Assembly (NCBI GenBank): GCA_015146655.1
Contig: VKHL01000127.1
Location: forward strand, 20,446-84,445
Length of the DNA: 64,000 bases
Direction of reading: 5' to 3'
From: Ochromonas danica
Lineage: Eukaryota > Sar > Chrysophyceae > Chromulinales > Chromulinaceae
Shown: piece after piece, positions 31,707 through 44,210 of the stretch
Numbering within the stretch: position 1 is the stretch's first letter
How the letters are laid out: each line of letters begins with the position of its first letter
Translations under genes and position numbers: made by a program
The notes under the pieces: generated by a model
The model's database searches: none
Told to the model about the DNA's origin: nothing
What the model saw: the letters and a program-made list of their open reading frames with translations, nothing else

Positions 31707-34700
31707 ATGGTTGATCTAGAAAAGATAGACTTCCTCCCAAGATATCATCTTCACTCTCTAGAGGTGAAAGTGAGTGAATGTCTCTCTGACCCTTGGCGTG
31801 TTGATCAACATCTCATGATCCCTGAGGTTGAGAAAGCTGACTCTCTTGAGGCCTTGGGAGTGGCACAGTTCTTTATGGGTGACTATGCTGCTGCTAGAGA
31901 TAACCTTTCCCTCTCCCTCTCTTTCAAAGCTTCTCTTGCGAGACGAAGCAGACATCGACTAGTCTATGCCACTCTCTTAGTAAGTTAACACCCCCCCCAC
32001 ACACACTCCCTTCCTGGTCTCCTCCTCACTGTATATACTTTAATAGTTAGGTATGTCAAGATTCCGACTAGGAGATCTTCAACAAGCTGACGATGATCTC
32101 AATGGAGCTGCTCGGCTCGCTCTGGAGGGTACCTCCTCCTCCTCCTCCTCCCCCACTCATGGAGGTGATGGTGGCAGTGGACCCCAACAACAAGTATTAG
32201 GAGAACTTGCAGCTTGTGCACTTTCGAATCGAGCTATTGTGCTTATGAAGAGAGACCTTCTACCCTTGGCTATTCTCGAGGCCAGAAAGGCAGTCGATGT
32301 CTCTATGGAATACCATGTCAAACACAGTCCACAGGTAAGACCTCCACCTCCACCTCCACCTCCTCCTCCTCCTCGCATTTAATAGAAATGGCAATCTATG
32401 TACAGCATCTTCAATATGTACGTATACTCTTCTTACTATATATGAAGAGTCAAGAATTAAGTAAAGCTGAAATCTTACTTGAAGAAAATGAATTTCCTCC
32501 TCAAGGTATGTGTCATCATTACTTGTAGAACTCTATTATTACAGTCAAGTTACTATATGACTTCGCGATTATTGTTTTACGTGCGAATAAGTCCGTTTCT
32601 TACTCATGATTTGCACTAACGCGTTTCTTCTCCACACACTTCCTGACTGCACCAGAGGGACGAATGTTGTCTGCTGGATTGTTCTTATTGCGTGGGGATT
32701 GGCTTACAGCTGAGCGCTTGTTGAGTGAGCTGTATGATGACCTCAACCATTCCCAACACTCCCAACAGAATCGAAACCTTCTCCCAGGAGGAGAAGAACA
32801 TGACCCTAATGACCCTAGTCATAGCCATAGTTATAGCCATGGTCAAGGTCAGCGGCTAATGGGAGGTGAGGTATCTTCCTCACATCGAGGGAGTGGAGGT
32901 CTCATAGGAGGAGAAGAGGAAATGATGTCCGCCTCTATTAAAGTAGGAGAGAAGAGTATGGCTGAAGAAGACAATGAAGCAGCTTTCAAACCTTCCTTCT
33001 TCCATAGCCTGGAGCCTCTAATAGATGACCTACCTGCTAACACTACCTCAGCTACTTCAAGAAGTGCCTTAGGACTAGAAGCACTACTACAGAGAGCGGA
33101 GCTATTGATTAACTTGCGCATGATATCACAATTTACAACAGATAACGGAGGGGGGTCAGGAGGAGGAGGAGGAGGAGGAGGAGGAGGTAGTGAGAGCAGT
33201 GTCCATGCTGACAGCGATCTCATCCATCTCTCTAACAGTCTTAGTGTGACGAAAGAGGACAAGACTGCTTCAGCTGGGGGAGGAGGAGGAGGGGTCCCAT
33301 TACCTTCTCCTCATCAACTCTTTCAAGATGCCTTGGCATTCTTACGAAAGATCGCAGGCACACTCTATACCATGCGATCACAAAGTCAAACTCGTAGTAA
33401 TCGTACTCTAGAAGAAGAAAACCTACTTCTCTATTATGATGGAGACAACAATATGCTTGAAGCAGGTGGAGCAGGAAGAGAGAGACGTAAACCTGACTAT
33501 CTACCTTATGACTATTACATGTACTGCATTGCTATGTGGTCTACCTTACTCCTCGCTAAAGCAGAAGAGCAGACTGTACATGCAGCCTATCATCGAGGAC
33601 TAAGGATTCAGTGTGGAGAAGTGGTGATCGAGGAAGTGGACCCCGAGGTGAAAGCTACTCTCAATACGATAGAGACCTCCTATAAGACAGCGTTGGGTAT
33701 CTTAGAAGCTTGTCGAACACAGACTTTAGCCTTGGAAGAGAGCTCCAAGTTGTTTAGTGAGCTTTCTACTACTGCTCCTCCTCCTCCTGCTGCTGCTAGT
33801 GTTGCCATGGAGCCCTCAACTTCTTCCACGACGACGACGACACCTTCCATCATGATAAAAGAAGATGATGGTGAAGGTGAGCGAGAGGAAGATATTGAAA
33901 GTATTGTTTCCGAACATGTGCAAGACTTGACTAGGACACCTCAAGATTGTCCAGATACAATGATCATGAAAGATGCTCTTCAGAGCTTCTCTTTGTATCG
34001 TTCTTTGCATCCCAATAACTCAGAAGCGAGACAGGGGCAGGGAGGAGAAGTGCAGGACCAAGTCTCCTACGAAGCCAGTGTTCTTCTCAAGCAACAAGGT
34101 GTGGAGTTTAATCCTCGTACTGGACAATTAATCTCTCGCGCAGGCAATATCGCTAATAATCCCACTACTACCACAGCAACTCCTAGCAATGCTAATGCTA
34201 CCAATTCTCGAAAATCCACACTGGAGAAGGCTTCTCCATCCAGAAGCACTCGATCAACAATGAGAGCATCACCCAGCAGCATGAAAGTGAACACGGCTAC
34301 TCCTACAAATGTTAGCAACAGCAACAATGGTAATGGCAATGGTAATAACAATAGCCTGAGCAATGACTTCTACGTGGCCAATCAGGTAGATCGTCTGTCT
34401 TGTCGAGCAGAGATGTTGCCCTTATTAGATCGATTTGGTCGTGATGAAGTTGCAGCTTGGTTGACTTGGGCATTAGCGAATTGTGGTGGTGTTTCCTTGG
34501 GATATCTTGGTACTACCTTCCAACAACCTACTACCACTACTACTGCCTCCCCCTCCCCCACAACTGCAATAACTACCACCACCACTTCCTCGGAGGTGAA
34601 GTCTCAAGCCTTTCTAATTGAGTTAAGAAATCGTTTATTAGAGGTTGATCGCCGTCTCTCTTATAACTATGAAGAAGAAGGGTCTTATCATCATGGTGAA

Positions 34701-35276
34701 TTAGAGTTTCGTGTGCTGGTTCTCTTGCTGTTAGTGAAAGTGACGACTCAGCTGCTACTCAAAGGAGACGTCCTCCCTCTTATCAATCACTTGCAAAAGG
34801 CATCTGACCTGCTCTATCATCAAAAGCCATGTTTGGATTCTATCTTCTATGTTGCCTTAGCCCACAAGTTTAAGATCGAATATGAGGAATGGCTCATGAC
34901 ACCCTATCTCTCCACAGAGGAACGAGCACAGCTCCTCATGACAACTTTCCTACCATTAGTTAAAGTCTATTTTCATCGAGCACAAGCAACCAAGAATGTT
35001 CACTTGAGACAGGATGGATATAAGAAACGCATTAACACCTACACGGCGTTGAATAAGTGCTGGACGAAGATAATGAACTCTGCTTCTAATAGTTTAGCAA
35101 GTGGAGGTGGGGCAGGTCATCAAACAGAGTTAACTGTTGAGGAGGAACTCGCTACATTGGATGAGAAAGTGATTGAACAGTATGAGCGAAATGATCTACG
35201 CTGGCTGCTTCGTCACAGTAAAAAACGTGCTGCACATTTCTTCCAAGAGATGAAAGCCATGATGCAAAGCCTATGA
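31707..35276 (+). CDS. Large TPR-like protein, function unknown
   Basis: Four exons (31707-31979, 32047-32334, 32406-32505, 32656-35276) give 1093 residues; phases agree when the exon 2 acceptor at 32046 and exon 3 acceptor at 32405 are used. The first 260 residues carry TPR-type helical hairpins (EALGVAQFFMGDYAAARDNLSLSL, LGMSRFRLGDLQQADDDL, CALSNRAIVLMKRDLLPLAILEARKAV, AGLFLLRGDWLTAERLLSELY). The middle is low complexity: poly-Gly, poly-Thr, poly-Asn and His/Ser tracts. The C-terminal 230 residues again look helical and ordered. The arrangement is reminiscent of trafficking-complex TPR subunits, but I cannot name one. It is tail to tail with CCT8, 184 bp away. Confidence 0.75.
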
Positions 35277-35460
35277 TGCGCAAGATTGTATAATAACAAG
35301 AAGATGAAGAAAAAATCAAAGAAAAGAAAGAAGGACAGAAAGGTTATAAAGTTAGGCTATTATGGCCGAGATCCTCCTCGACTACCTCCTTCACCCTACA
35401 TCACATGAACAACCTCCAGCAAGCAAAGAGCAGAAATAGGGACAAGACAGAAGATGCCTT

Positions 35461-37230
35461 TTAATCATCATCAGGGTCATTAGGACCTGGAGCACGTGGC
35501 TTAGGACCTCCAGCAGGCTTGGCCATGACAATCTGATCCACTTTCAACACTGTGATGGCAGCATCCACGGCAAGACGAATGGCATTCACCTTAGTAGCAT
35601 AGACATCATAAATACCAGCAGCTAAAGCATTGAAAGGAGCATTCTCTTCCACATCGAAACCCATATAATCAGTTTCTTTCGCCTCTCCACTCTGAGCAGT
35701 ATGCAAGGCATGCATGATGCTGGTGGGATCACATCCACTGTTCTCCGCCAAGGTACGTGGGACCACATCCAAGGCTTCAGCAAACTTGCGCATACCATAT
35801 TGATCTAATCCAGGATTAGCATCAGCCAAAGCTTTAATACGCTTGGACAAGGCAAGCTCAACTGCACCAGCTCCACACAATAAGCGCTTGTCTGCTAACA
35901 AGGTCTTGAAAGCATGAATACCATCATCTAATGCTCTCTCAACATCATTAAGAACATTCTCTGTAGAAGCACGTACAACAATAGTTGCAACAGCAGTATC
36001 TTCATCATGTTGTTGATCAAAGACAATCACTTTTCGACCACCAACTTCACGTACTTCAACTAAAGAGCATTCACCAATCTCTTCAGGAGTTAAAGCACCT
36101 AATTTAATAGAAGCAGTAGCACCAGTAGCACTACAGATACGACGAAGATCATACTTGGACATAATCTTCACAACCATCAGATTAAACTTATCCAAGAAAT
36201 GTAATGCCATTTCTGAAATGGAACCATTACAAACAACAACTTGTACACCAGAGGATGCAATTGCTTCAATCATTTCTTCCATCTTACGTTCTTCACTTTT
36301 ATTATAATTACGTAATTCTTCAGCATTCTTTAATAAGATTGTTCCTTTAGCTTCTGTACTGGATGCTTCAATACCACAACCAAATACTGCAATTTTAGCA
36401 TGTACAGCACGTTTAATTAAACCTTCTGTATCACGTAAGAAAACCATTCCTTTTACAACAGCACTTTGTAAGACACTACCACCTTTACATTTTACAATAC
36501 GAACACTATCCAAATTTAATTTTGGATTTTTCGATTGTGGTGATAATGTAGTTAAACATGCTTTAACAATAAGATCACTTAAGAAATCTTCATAACCATA
36601 TTGTTTCGTTGCAATAACTGATTTAATAGAAGCATGCATTTCTTGTTCATTACGAACGTCTTCTACAGATTTGATGACTAATGTAGGGTAGATTTCTAAA
36701 GCATGATCTAATGCCTTTTGATAACCTGAAACAACTTCTGATGTATGTAAACCAGAACGAAGAAGACTTTCTGCTAATTTTAATAATTCACCAGCAAAGG
36801 AAAGAACCTATTTAATACAAACAATAACAATAACCACAACAACAGACATGGTCAGAAGGAATAGGAATAGGAGGTGGTGGTGGTAGTGGTAGTGGAGGAG
36901 GAGGGGTTGACTTACAAAATTAGTATTATCACCATATTCTGATTCTTGCATCTTAGCAGCTAAAACTAAAATATTAGCAGCAGGATGTTGGACTTCTAAT
37001 TCTTTTAGAATTGTCGCACAATCAGAAGAAACAATAATCTTTTCTAAATGATTCACAACTAACTTATTCATACCATTAGGTCCTAATGAAGTACGAACCA
37101 TAGTAGTAATTGCTTTAGCAGCATCAATATTCTTAATAATAGCTCCTTCGAGACCTTCATAGGATCTCATGCCTTCTTTTAACATTCCACGTAATCCTGC
37201 TGCAGCATTTAAATTCATTGATTTTGCCAT
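35461..37230 (-). CDS. CCT8: Chaperonin CCT/TRiC subunit theta
   Basis: Exons 37230-36916 and 36807-35461 (108-nt intron) give 553 residues, the normal length. Group II chaperonin features are TSLGPNGMNKLVVN (the LGPxGxxK site) and SSDCATILKELEVQHPAA. The nucleotide loop reads GDNTN where most subunits have GDGTN. The theta subtype is indicated by KAKVAVF-like strands, EMALHFLDKFNLMVVKI, RASTENVLNDVERALDDGIHAFKTL, GAGAVELALSKRI and the terminal VDQIVMAKPAGGPKPR, all close to CCT8. As part of the double-ring TRiC complex it folds actin, tubulin and WD proteins in the cytosol. The intron splits the protein directly after the GDNTNF loop. It is divergent from eL36. Confidence 0.95.
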
Positions 37231-37781
37231 TTCTTAATAATTGAATTAATTGAATTATTTTATTAATTATTAATTTTTTTTTCTTTCAGTGACAGGTGAC
37301 AGAGGATTGGTTTGTCCGAGAAGGACCACAAGGTACAGTAATCGAATGAAATCAAATCGTGTGGTTAGAGGGAGACAAACAACGCGTTTCTTGGAAACTA
37401 CAGAGGTAGTTCTTCGTTTGTCCTATTCCTCAACAACAAACGGTCTCTTCTCACCACCACTCAGCAGGGTGCTGCTGCACTGTACTTGTACAGTAATAGT
37501 CTTTAAGTGGTAAGAATGACAAAAATAAACATCTACCTCCCCCTCCTGTTTGAGACAAATGAATAATACTATCAATCAACAAGAATCCATTTTCTGCTGC
37601 TGTCTGTCATTCATTCTCATTACTAATTTTTGATGTTTTGAGAATGGATGCCAACGAGCCCCGAAATTCCGAAATTCCGAAATCTCGAATAATCCAGGAA
37701 GCCACACAACCACCAGCCAGCCAGCCCCAGCCGTGCTTTGCTCTCATCACAAGAGATAGTTAATCACAGATTGAGAAGAGA
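37231..37781. promoter_or_regulatory. Divergent intergenic region CCT8 / eL36
   Basis: 551 bp. AT-rich sequence next to the CCT8 start, a purine-rich middle with no convincing gene (a 74-codon ORF at 37289 lacks features), then the four-unit 8-bp array (37662-37693) 89 bp before the eL36 ATG. Confidence 0.5.
37662..37693. repeat. 8-bp-period array, four CGAAATNN units
   Basis: Units cgaaattc, cgaaattc, cgaaatct, cgaataat start at 37662, 37670, 37678 and 37686. The unit matches the CGAAANNN array at 12930 in both sequence and period. Confidence 0.9.
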
Positions 37782-38281
37782 ATGTCCTCTACAGGAATTG
37801 CAGTTGGTTTGAATAAGGGTTACCCTGTGACCAAGGTTGCTAAGGCTGCTCGCCCTGCTGATAGCAAGGGAGTAAGTAATTCTTCTTCTTATTATTATTA
37901 GCATTTCTTCTTTTTGTTGTTGTTTTCGATGGTCTCACACCTGGCACATTATGTTCTTCTGTGCTATTATAATAGAAAGTCTCTAAGCGTACCAAGTTCA
38001 TTCGTGATTTGATCACTGAGGTGGTTGGTCTTTCTCCTTATGAGAAGAGACTCTTGGATATGCTCAAGACTGGTGGTGCCAGCTCTGAGAAGCGTATGTA
38101 CAAGTTTGCTAAGAGAAGAGTAAGACATCTCATTATCTTCATCTACTACTATTATCATCTTACCATCCTTCTAATAATCATAAATACGATGTTGATTGTT
38201 TAGCTTGGCACCCACAGAAGAGCCTTGAAGAAGCGTGACCAGGTCAAGGAACTCTATGCCAAGATCAGAGCTCGTGGTTAA
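37782..38281 (+). CDS. RPL36: 60S ribosomal protein eL36
   Basis: Exons 37782-37871, 37976-38119 and 38204-38281 give 103 residues, the typical eL36 length. Signature segments are GIAVGLNKGYPVTK at the N-terminus, SKRTKFIRDLITEVVGLSPYEKR in the centre and KFAKRRLGTHRRALKKRDQVKELYAKIRARG at the end, matching eL36 almost throughout. It is a large-subunit protein near the exit-tunnel side of the ribosome. Codon choice is biased to AAG, GCT/GCC, CGT and ACC, as expected for a highly expressed gene. Introns are 104 and 84 nt with clean GTAAG donors. The 5' flank carries the 8-bp array. Confidence 0.97.
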
Positions 38282-38682
38282 ACGCTTGCTTGGAGACACT
38301 TTTCGCCCCCAATCACATGAAAAACTAACTACAAAACTGGTGGTGAAGTGTATCTAACACTGCTAGAAAACAAACCCAACAAGTTGTTATTGGCAGTTGG
38401 ATTCTCTTTCTGTGTACAATATCTAAAGCAAACCACAAAACAACAACCAAGTCCTCTTGACACATTCTTCACTCTCTTGTTCACTCTATTATTGTTCACG
38501 ACTAGTTGTCAAGACTACTGCATTGCTCTGAATGCTATGGGATACCTTGCTTATTACCTCACACACCCTTCCTTATCCAATTTTGGTTTGATGATATGAC
38601 AACTGCATTAACCTTTTCTTACTTTACACTTTCTACTGTGACACTAGTTAGACTAGTTAGCTGCTAGCTTACAGTCTTTATT
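38282..38682. other. Intergenic region between convergent genes
   Basis: 401 bp between eL36 and DDX55. An 83-codon ORF at 38348 begins with ATG but has no recognisable domain and ordinary 3'-flank composition. CTAGTTAGACTAGTTAG repeats occur near 38644-38662. Confidence 0.4.
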
Positions 38683-41332
38683 TTAACTTCCACCATGACG
38701 TTTCTTCTTGTTACGATAGTCGATCTTCTTCGTCGATGCGGCTGATGAAGCTGCTGCCAATTGCTTTCGTCTCTGACTTCGACTCACTGCTGGCTCATCA
38801 TCATCATCGTCTTCATTATCATCATCATCATCATCTCCATCACTTAACTTGGACAAACTTGTGAGCTTCTCATCATATTCTTCTTTCGAAATCTTGCCTT
38901 TCTTAAACTTGCGATATAAAGCTTCTTCTCCAGCGATATCATCCCAATCTGCTTTAAACTTTTGTACAAAGCTTTGTTTACGTTTGCGTTGTCTTTTCTC
39001 GAGTAAAATTTCTCCATCTGCAGTAGCTTTCAGATGACTACGTTGTGATGGATGAATATTCTTATTACCTAACTTCTCTTGAACAAGTTCTTGATATCGT
39101 TCAGCAGGAATCCAAGCTGCTTTCATTTTACCTGACTTCGTCGTAAGAAAAGTTCTAGTGGTACGAACAGTTGCTTTCTCATGGACACTACTCACTTCAT
39201 CTTTATCATCATTGTTATCATCACCACTGTTTCCTTCCTTGTCATGGTTGTTGTTATCATCACTATCATTATCGGATGCACCACCACCATCACCCAGAGC
39301 ATGGTCACTGTCAACTTCTCCACCACCTAATACATCGAAATTCACTTGCTCTGCTTCTTCTCCTTCAAGTTCTTCTTCCTCCTCCATGGCTGCTTGGAGT
39401 CTTTTCTGTCTTGCACTTTCTTTCGATTCATTACGATAGGAAATCATAGCAGTATTCGTAGGATCAGTATCAAAGAGAATAGGTTTGCCTTTCACACCAC
39501 GTGTCTCAGCCATCTTAGGCAGTCTTAATAAAGCATAACTACGAGCAACAGCACCAATATCAAGTTCAGCAAGACGGAAGATATAAGAACATAAATGTTC
39601 TGTATAAGCACGTAAGAAACCAACAAAAGCAGCAGAACCCATTTCTAAAATATCTCGATCATGTTTAGCCATATATTTAAAAAGATTTAAAATATCATAA
39701 CAATGACGATAAGTCACTTTACGACTATTATAATCATTACGTGATATAGGATAATTTATCTGATGATCATAAGAGAGTATCATAGATGACTTCTCTACAT
39801 CTGCTTCTGCTGTTTCATTCTCTTTCTCATCACTATTATCAATATCAGCATTGTTAAGTGGTACACCACGTCCACGTAATAAATCTAAATAAGGCAATTC
39901 ATGACTAGCTAAAAAGAGTAATGCTTGTCCAACACGACCTGCACGTGCAGTACGACCAACACGATGTACAAAGAAAGCAGGATCCTTTGGTGCAGTTAAT
40001 TGAATAATCCAATCAACATCTGGAATATCAATACCACGTGCTGCCACATCAGTAGAAAACATGACCCCACCTCCTTTTCCATTATCATCATTATTATTAT
40101 CATCCTCTTGCTTTTCTAATGCTTTAAATCGTCGATAACATAAAGTACGTTTCTTGGTAGGCATTTTCCCATGAAATCCAACAACAACATAAGAAGATGG
40201 TAAGATCGCATACTCAGATCGTGTTAATTGATGAAAAACTGTAGCATAATAATCAACACATGCACAAGTAGCACAAAAGACAATAATTTTCTCTCTTATA
40301 TGACTTAATAAGAAATGTAACAAAGTATGTAATCTTTCATCATAATTACGTACAAGATACCAATTCTTTAATGACGTTGGCACTATTTGTGTATTTTGAT
40401 TAATAGGTTGGTGTTGTTGCTGTGTTTGTTGTTGTTTCTTAACCTGTTGCTGCTGTTGTACAGTGACAGCTACTACAACAGGATTTCTTAAACCTGCACG
40501 TACTAATTCTTTCACTTCTTTAGTTTGTGTAGCAGAGAATAATCCTGTACGACGTTGTTTAGGGAGAAGGGAAAGAATTTGATTAACAGCCTCTTTGAAC
40601 CCCATATCTAATAGTTTATCTGCTTCATCTAAGACAAGAACTTCTAAACGACGGAAAGAAATAATTCCATCTAGACGAGTTTTAAGATCAAGAATACGTC
40701 CTGGTGTACAGATAATAACTTGTCCACCTTGCTTGGTATAGAGTGAAGCATCTTGTGAGACAGATGTTCCTCCTACGAAATGGACTGTTTGAAGTGTATG
40801 ATGATGTTGAGAGAAGACTGCCAACACATCATAGATCTGCATGGCCAACTCTCTGTGAGTGAATGACAGAGTAAGTGAATGTGAGTGAGAGAGTGAGTGA
40901 GTGAGTGGGTGAGGGGTACAGGGGAGAGAGGGGAGAAGGGTGAGTCAGTCAGCTTGGATATATAGAGAGAATAGACGGTATTGATAGACTTGCTTACCTA
41001 GTAGGAGAGACAACCAAAGCCCCCACGTCATGCTCCCCCAGTGCAGGTGAGACACGAGCTAGCATCTCAAAGATAGGGATAGCAAAGGCTAGTGTCTTCC
41101 CTGACCCTGTCGTAGCATCAACACAGACATCCTATAACATAGTCATGACACGCACACTCTCATCAGATGGCCACCTCCTCGGGGGAAGAAGAAGTGGTGG
41201 TAGTATTACCTTATTTTTTAAAAATAAAGGAATGGTAGCTGCTTGAACAGGAGTAGCATGTTCAAAATGAAAAGTTTTTAAAGCATCTAATGTTGCTTGA
41301 GATAGTTTTGGATTAATATCAATAAACTTCAT
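38683..41332 (-). CDS. DEAD-box RNA helicase, SPB4/DDX55 type
   Basis: Exons 41332-41210, 41131-40998 and 40852-38683 give 808 residues. All helicase motifs are present: the Q motif ([10 protein letters not shown]), I (ATTGSGKT), Ia (SPTREL), Ib (TPGR), II (DEAD), III (SAT), V ([10 protein letters not shown]) and VI (HRVGRTAR). The loop after motif I, the extra Gln-rich insert (about 215-235) and the C-terminal extension with [21 protein letters not shown] point to Spb4/DDX55, which remodels pre-60S ribosomes in the nucleolus. The tail holds an acidic Asp run and a basic end. Long Asp/Asn/Gly-rich inserts (about 500-570) make it larger than the 600-residue norm. The start is the ATG at 41332, after an in-frame TTG. 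Confidence 0.9.
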
Positions 41333-41424
41333 AGTAATCAATACCTTTTGATTGGAGTGGAAGAAAGGCTTGGTTGATCTCTATCCATCTTAAGTTAACG
41401 TTGCGCTAAGTTAAGATATGCAGT

Positions 41425-41456
41425 GTAATTCCCTAATTCGAGATTTAGACTAAATC
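41425..41456. repeat. 8-bp-period array, four units (weak)
   Basis: Cut every 8 bp it reads gtaattcc, ctaattcg, agatttag, actaaatc. It shares the agatttag unit with the long array at 17675. It is in the divergent DDX55/AT-hook promoter, which also has TTAAGTTAAC-like sequence at 41390-41415. Confidence 0.45.
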
Positions 41457-41556
41457 CTCAATGAAAGAGGTTTGAAAACCAAAGCCAAAGCAAAGCAGAA
41501 GAAAACTGAAAAGAAAAGGAAGTTCAAACATTTTCAGTTCAGTTTCAGTTATTGTC

Positions 41557-44165
41557 ATGGATTTCATTCGGCAGTTCACTGACGATGATGATGAATCCAC
41601 AGCAAGCAGTGAATTAGTGTCAGTGACAGAAGGAGAGGGAGAAGGAGAAGTGGGACTAGAGGGGGTTGATGATAGTTTGTCCCATCCACAAAATCCTTCC
41701 TCTCCCAGTCCTATTATGAAGAATAAGAATAAGAAGAAGGATAGGAAAGAAGAAGAGAATGAGAAGGATAGCTCTGAGGTATTCTCTGATGAGAACAACC
41801 TCACCACTTCCACCACCAACAACCAACACCAGGAAGAAGTATCTTCAAAAGATGAAAATGAGGATGAAGGAGATAGAAGCTCTCCTAGTAACCCTCCTCT
41901 AGGAGAGACATCATCATCTCACTCTAACCCACTCTTACCTGTCTCTACCATTGATCTGAGTCAATATACTAAACGTATTATGATTCATGAACATGCTCGT
42001 AAGAAGAATGAAACACTCTATCTATCTTTACCAACCTTATTAGAAGCATCTCGTGAAGGTCTACGAGATCGTGAAGATCGTTGGTTTTCCTTTTCTAATC
42101 GACGTGAATACTATCCCTTAGGAATCGTTAATATTGACACCCCTAATAAATATCTTCCATCTTCTACCTCAATCAAGATCAATATGCATATCTCAAGTGT
42201 GAGTGATAATGACGTGGTACCTTATAATATCTCAACAGTTCCGAAGGCTGGCGTGTATTGGTTCTCGGCTATTCGTGCTCACTCTCCAGGAATTATTCGT
42301 TTATTCTTTTCATCTAGTGATCCTGAAATAGCCCCATTAGAGCATTTTGTTCTAGTCGAGGGAGATCCCAGTGAGGATGAAGAGGAGGAGGATAGCGAGG
42401 AGGAGGAGGAAAAAGAAGAAGGAGACATTTCGGAGGAAGAAGAGAAGGAACAGGTGGAGGAGAAGGAGCAGGAGGGAGTAATAGAAGTCGACGAGGAAGA
42501 AGAAGAGAAGGAGAAAGATAAAAGCAAACTTCGTGAAGAACGATTAGCAATAAAACGCGAGCGTGAACGTGCTCGACGTGAGCGTTTGAAAGAAGCTCGA
42601 GAACAAAAGAAACAACAACAACAAGAACAAGAAGTTAAACAAGAATTGCCACAAGAAGTTCCAGTCGAAAAGGAGAAGCGACTTAGAAGGAGTTCAAGAG
42701 TAACTAAAGAAGTGGAAGAAGTGTCCGGTGAAGAAGAATTACAAGCAGAAGTCATAGTTGAAGAAGAAAGCGAAGAGGACGATGTGGTTGTGAGACAAGC
42801 TTTAGAGGAAAAACGAAATCGTGAGCGTGAGCGAAGAGAGAGTAAAGTTCTTGTACAACAAAATCGTCGTCAATCAGAACGAGGAAGACGTGCAAGCAGG
42901 GGAAAGAACGCATTAGAAGAAGTAGTTGAAGAAATACCACGCAAGGATGAGGAACCTCCACAAGAAGAACAAGAGCCAACTGTGATGAGTCGAAGTTCAC
43001 TCAGGAGAGCGAATCGTGCAGAATCGCCTATGCCATCTACACCGCCTCCTGTTGTGAGTTCTCGTAAACGAGGAAGGCCAGCAGCAGACTCGTTGAGTGC
43101 TGCTACGCCACCTCCTCCTGCCAAGCTACCGAAGACAGAACCACGTTCGGAACGTCGTTCTCTCCGATTAATCAATACCGAAGAAAATGTTATGGATCAA
43201 GAGCAAGAAGATATAAAAGAAGTTATAACAGTTGCTGCCAGTGGGCGTAAAAGAAGGACATCTACTTCTGACAAGCAGCACACAGTGAAGTTAGAGCAGC
43301 AACCAGTTGAAGAGGAGCTGGACTTGAACGAGCAAGAGGAAGAAGAACAAGAAGACCAATTTGTCGTATGGCCAGCTTATACTCCCGATCAACTGAAGAC
43401 TTTTCTTGATAGTGTTATGCGGCCACCTGAGTTTGCTCGGAACTTGACGCATCGTCTTGAGCCTCCTTCGCAAATGAAACACAAGCCTGCTGGAAGTCAT
43501 GGTTTACTCTCCTTAACAAATCATGCCAAAGGTGCTGGGGGTCATGTCATTCAAATTCAAGGACCAGCTATATCTCTTCCCGTGCCGCAGTGCTTAGTCA
43601 TGGCGCTTCATCGGGATAAAAATGTCATATCTCACATTTTCTGTGAACATATCAAATCTCGTCAATCTGAGCAAAAGCCAAAAAAATCATCTAGCTTCTC
43701 TTATTTATCAGCTCTGCCTAACAATCTCTGTCTTCCATCAGTTAGCAAGATGTTCAAGATCCTTCAAGAACGCTCAGTACATATCCCTAAGCACGGCGAT
43801 GTCATCAGCCTATTGCGAGCGCTTTTCGAAGATTCTATCAACAACGAGCTTCAATATGAACATGAAGAAGATATCCTCAAGGGTATTAGCCAGCAAGCGC
43901 GGCAACAATGCCTTCTCATGGGCGATATTCTCGGACCATGGTATTTCTTGCGCTTTCTTTTCTTCGTTCTTCTTCACGCCGCCCCCAGCACAACAGGTAA
44001 GCACTATTGTTCCTATCAGCTAGATCTATTGCTCATTTCCTTGCCATAGATACAAATAATGGTATTGGCAGCACGCGAACAAAAGGAGCACTTTATGATA
44101 TTGAACAAGTACTGGCAGCGGCGTTCAAACTCCTCGATGAGCAATATTTGGATTGGTTTTGTTGA
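41557..44165 (+). CDS. Acidic nuclear protein with AT-hook-like motif, unrecognised
   Basis: Exons 41557-43996 and 44050-44165 (53-nt intron) give 851 residues; splicing replaces a spurious C-terminal tail by DTNNGIGSTRTKGALYDIEQ and on. The N-terminus is acidic and Ser-rich. Residues about 130-265 look like a folded unit (STIDLSQYTKRIMIHEH..., EYYPLGIVNIDTP, YWFSAIRAHSPGIIRLFFS). A Glu-rich acidic tract (about 268-320) leads to a long charged helix rich in Arg/Lys/Glu/Gln. Near residue 503 there is SRKRGRPAAD, an AT-hook-type core, and there are several RRSxR motifs. The final 200 residues appear ordered. Composition suggests chromatin association, but no family is assigned. It ends 45 bp from the SNAPC3 stop. 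Confidence 0.75.
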
Positions 44166-44210
44166 AGCAATAATACATATAATAGGAAGAACAGGGAATG
44201 CTGTTGCCGC

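Noticed and set aside
37289-37513. 74-codon ORF between CCT8 and eL36
   Set aside because: No domain, no conserved composition, and it lies in a promoter region.
42279-42755. Serine-rich ORF on the minus strand
   Set aside because: It is the antisense of the Glu/Arg-rich tract of the AT-hook gene; its composition mirrors that tract.
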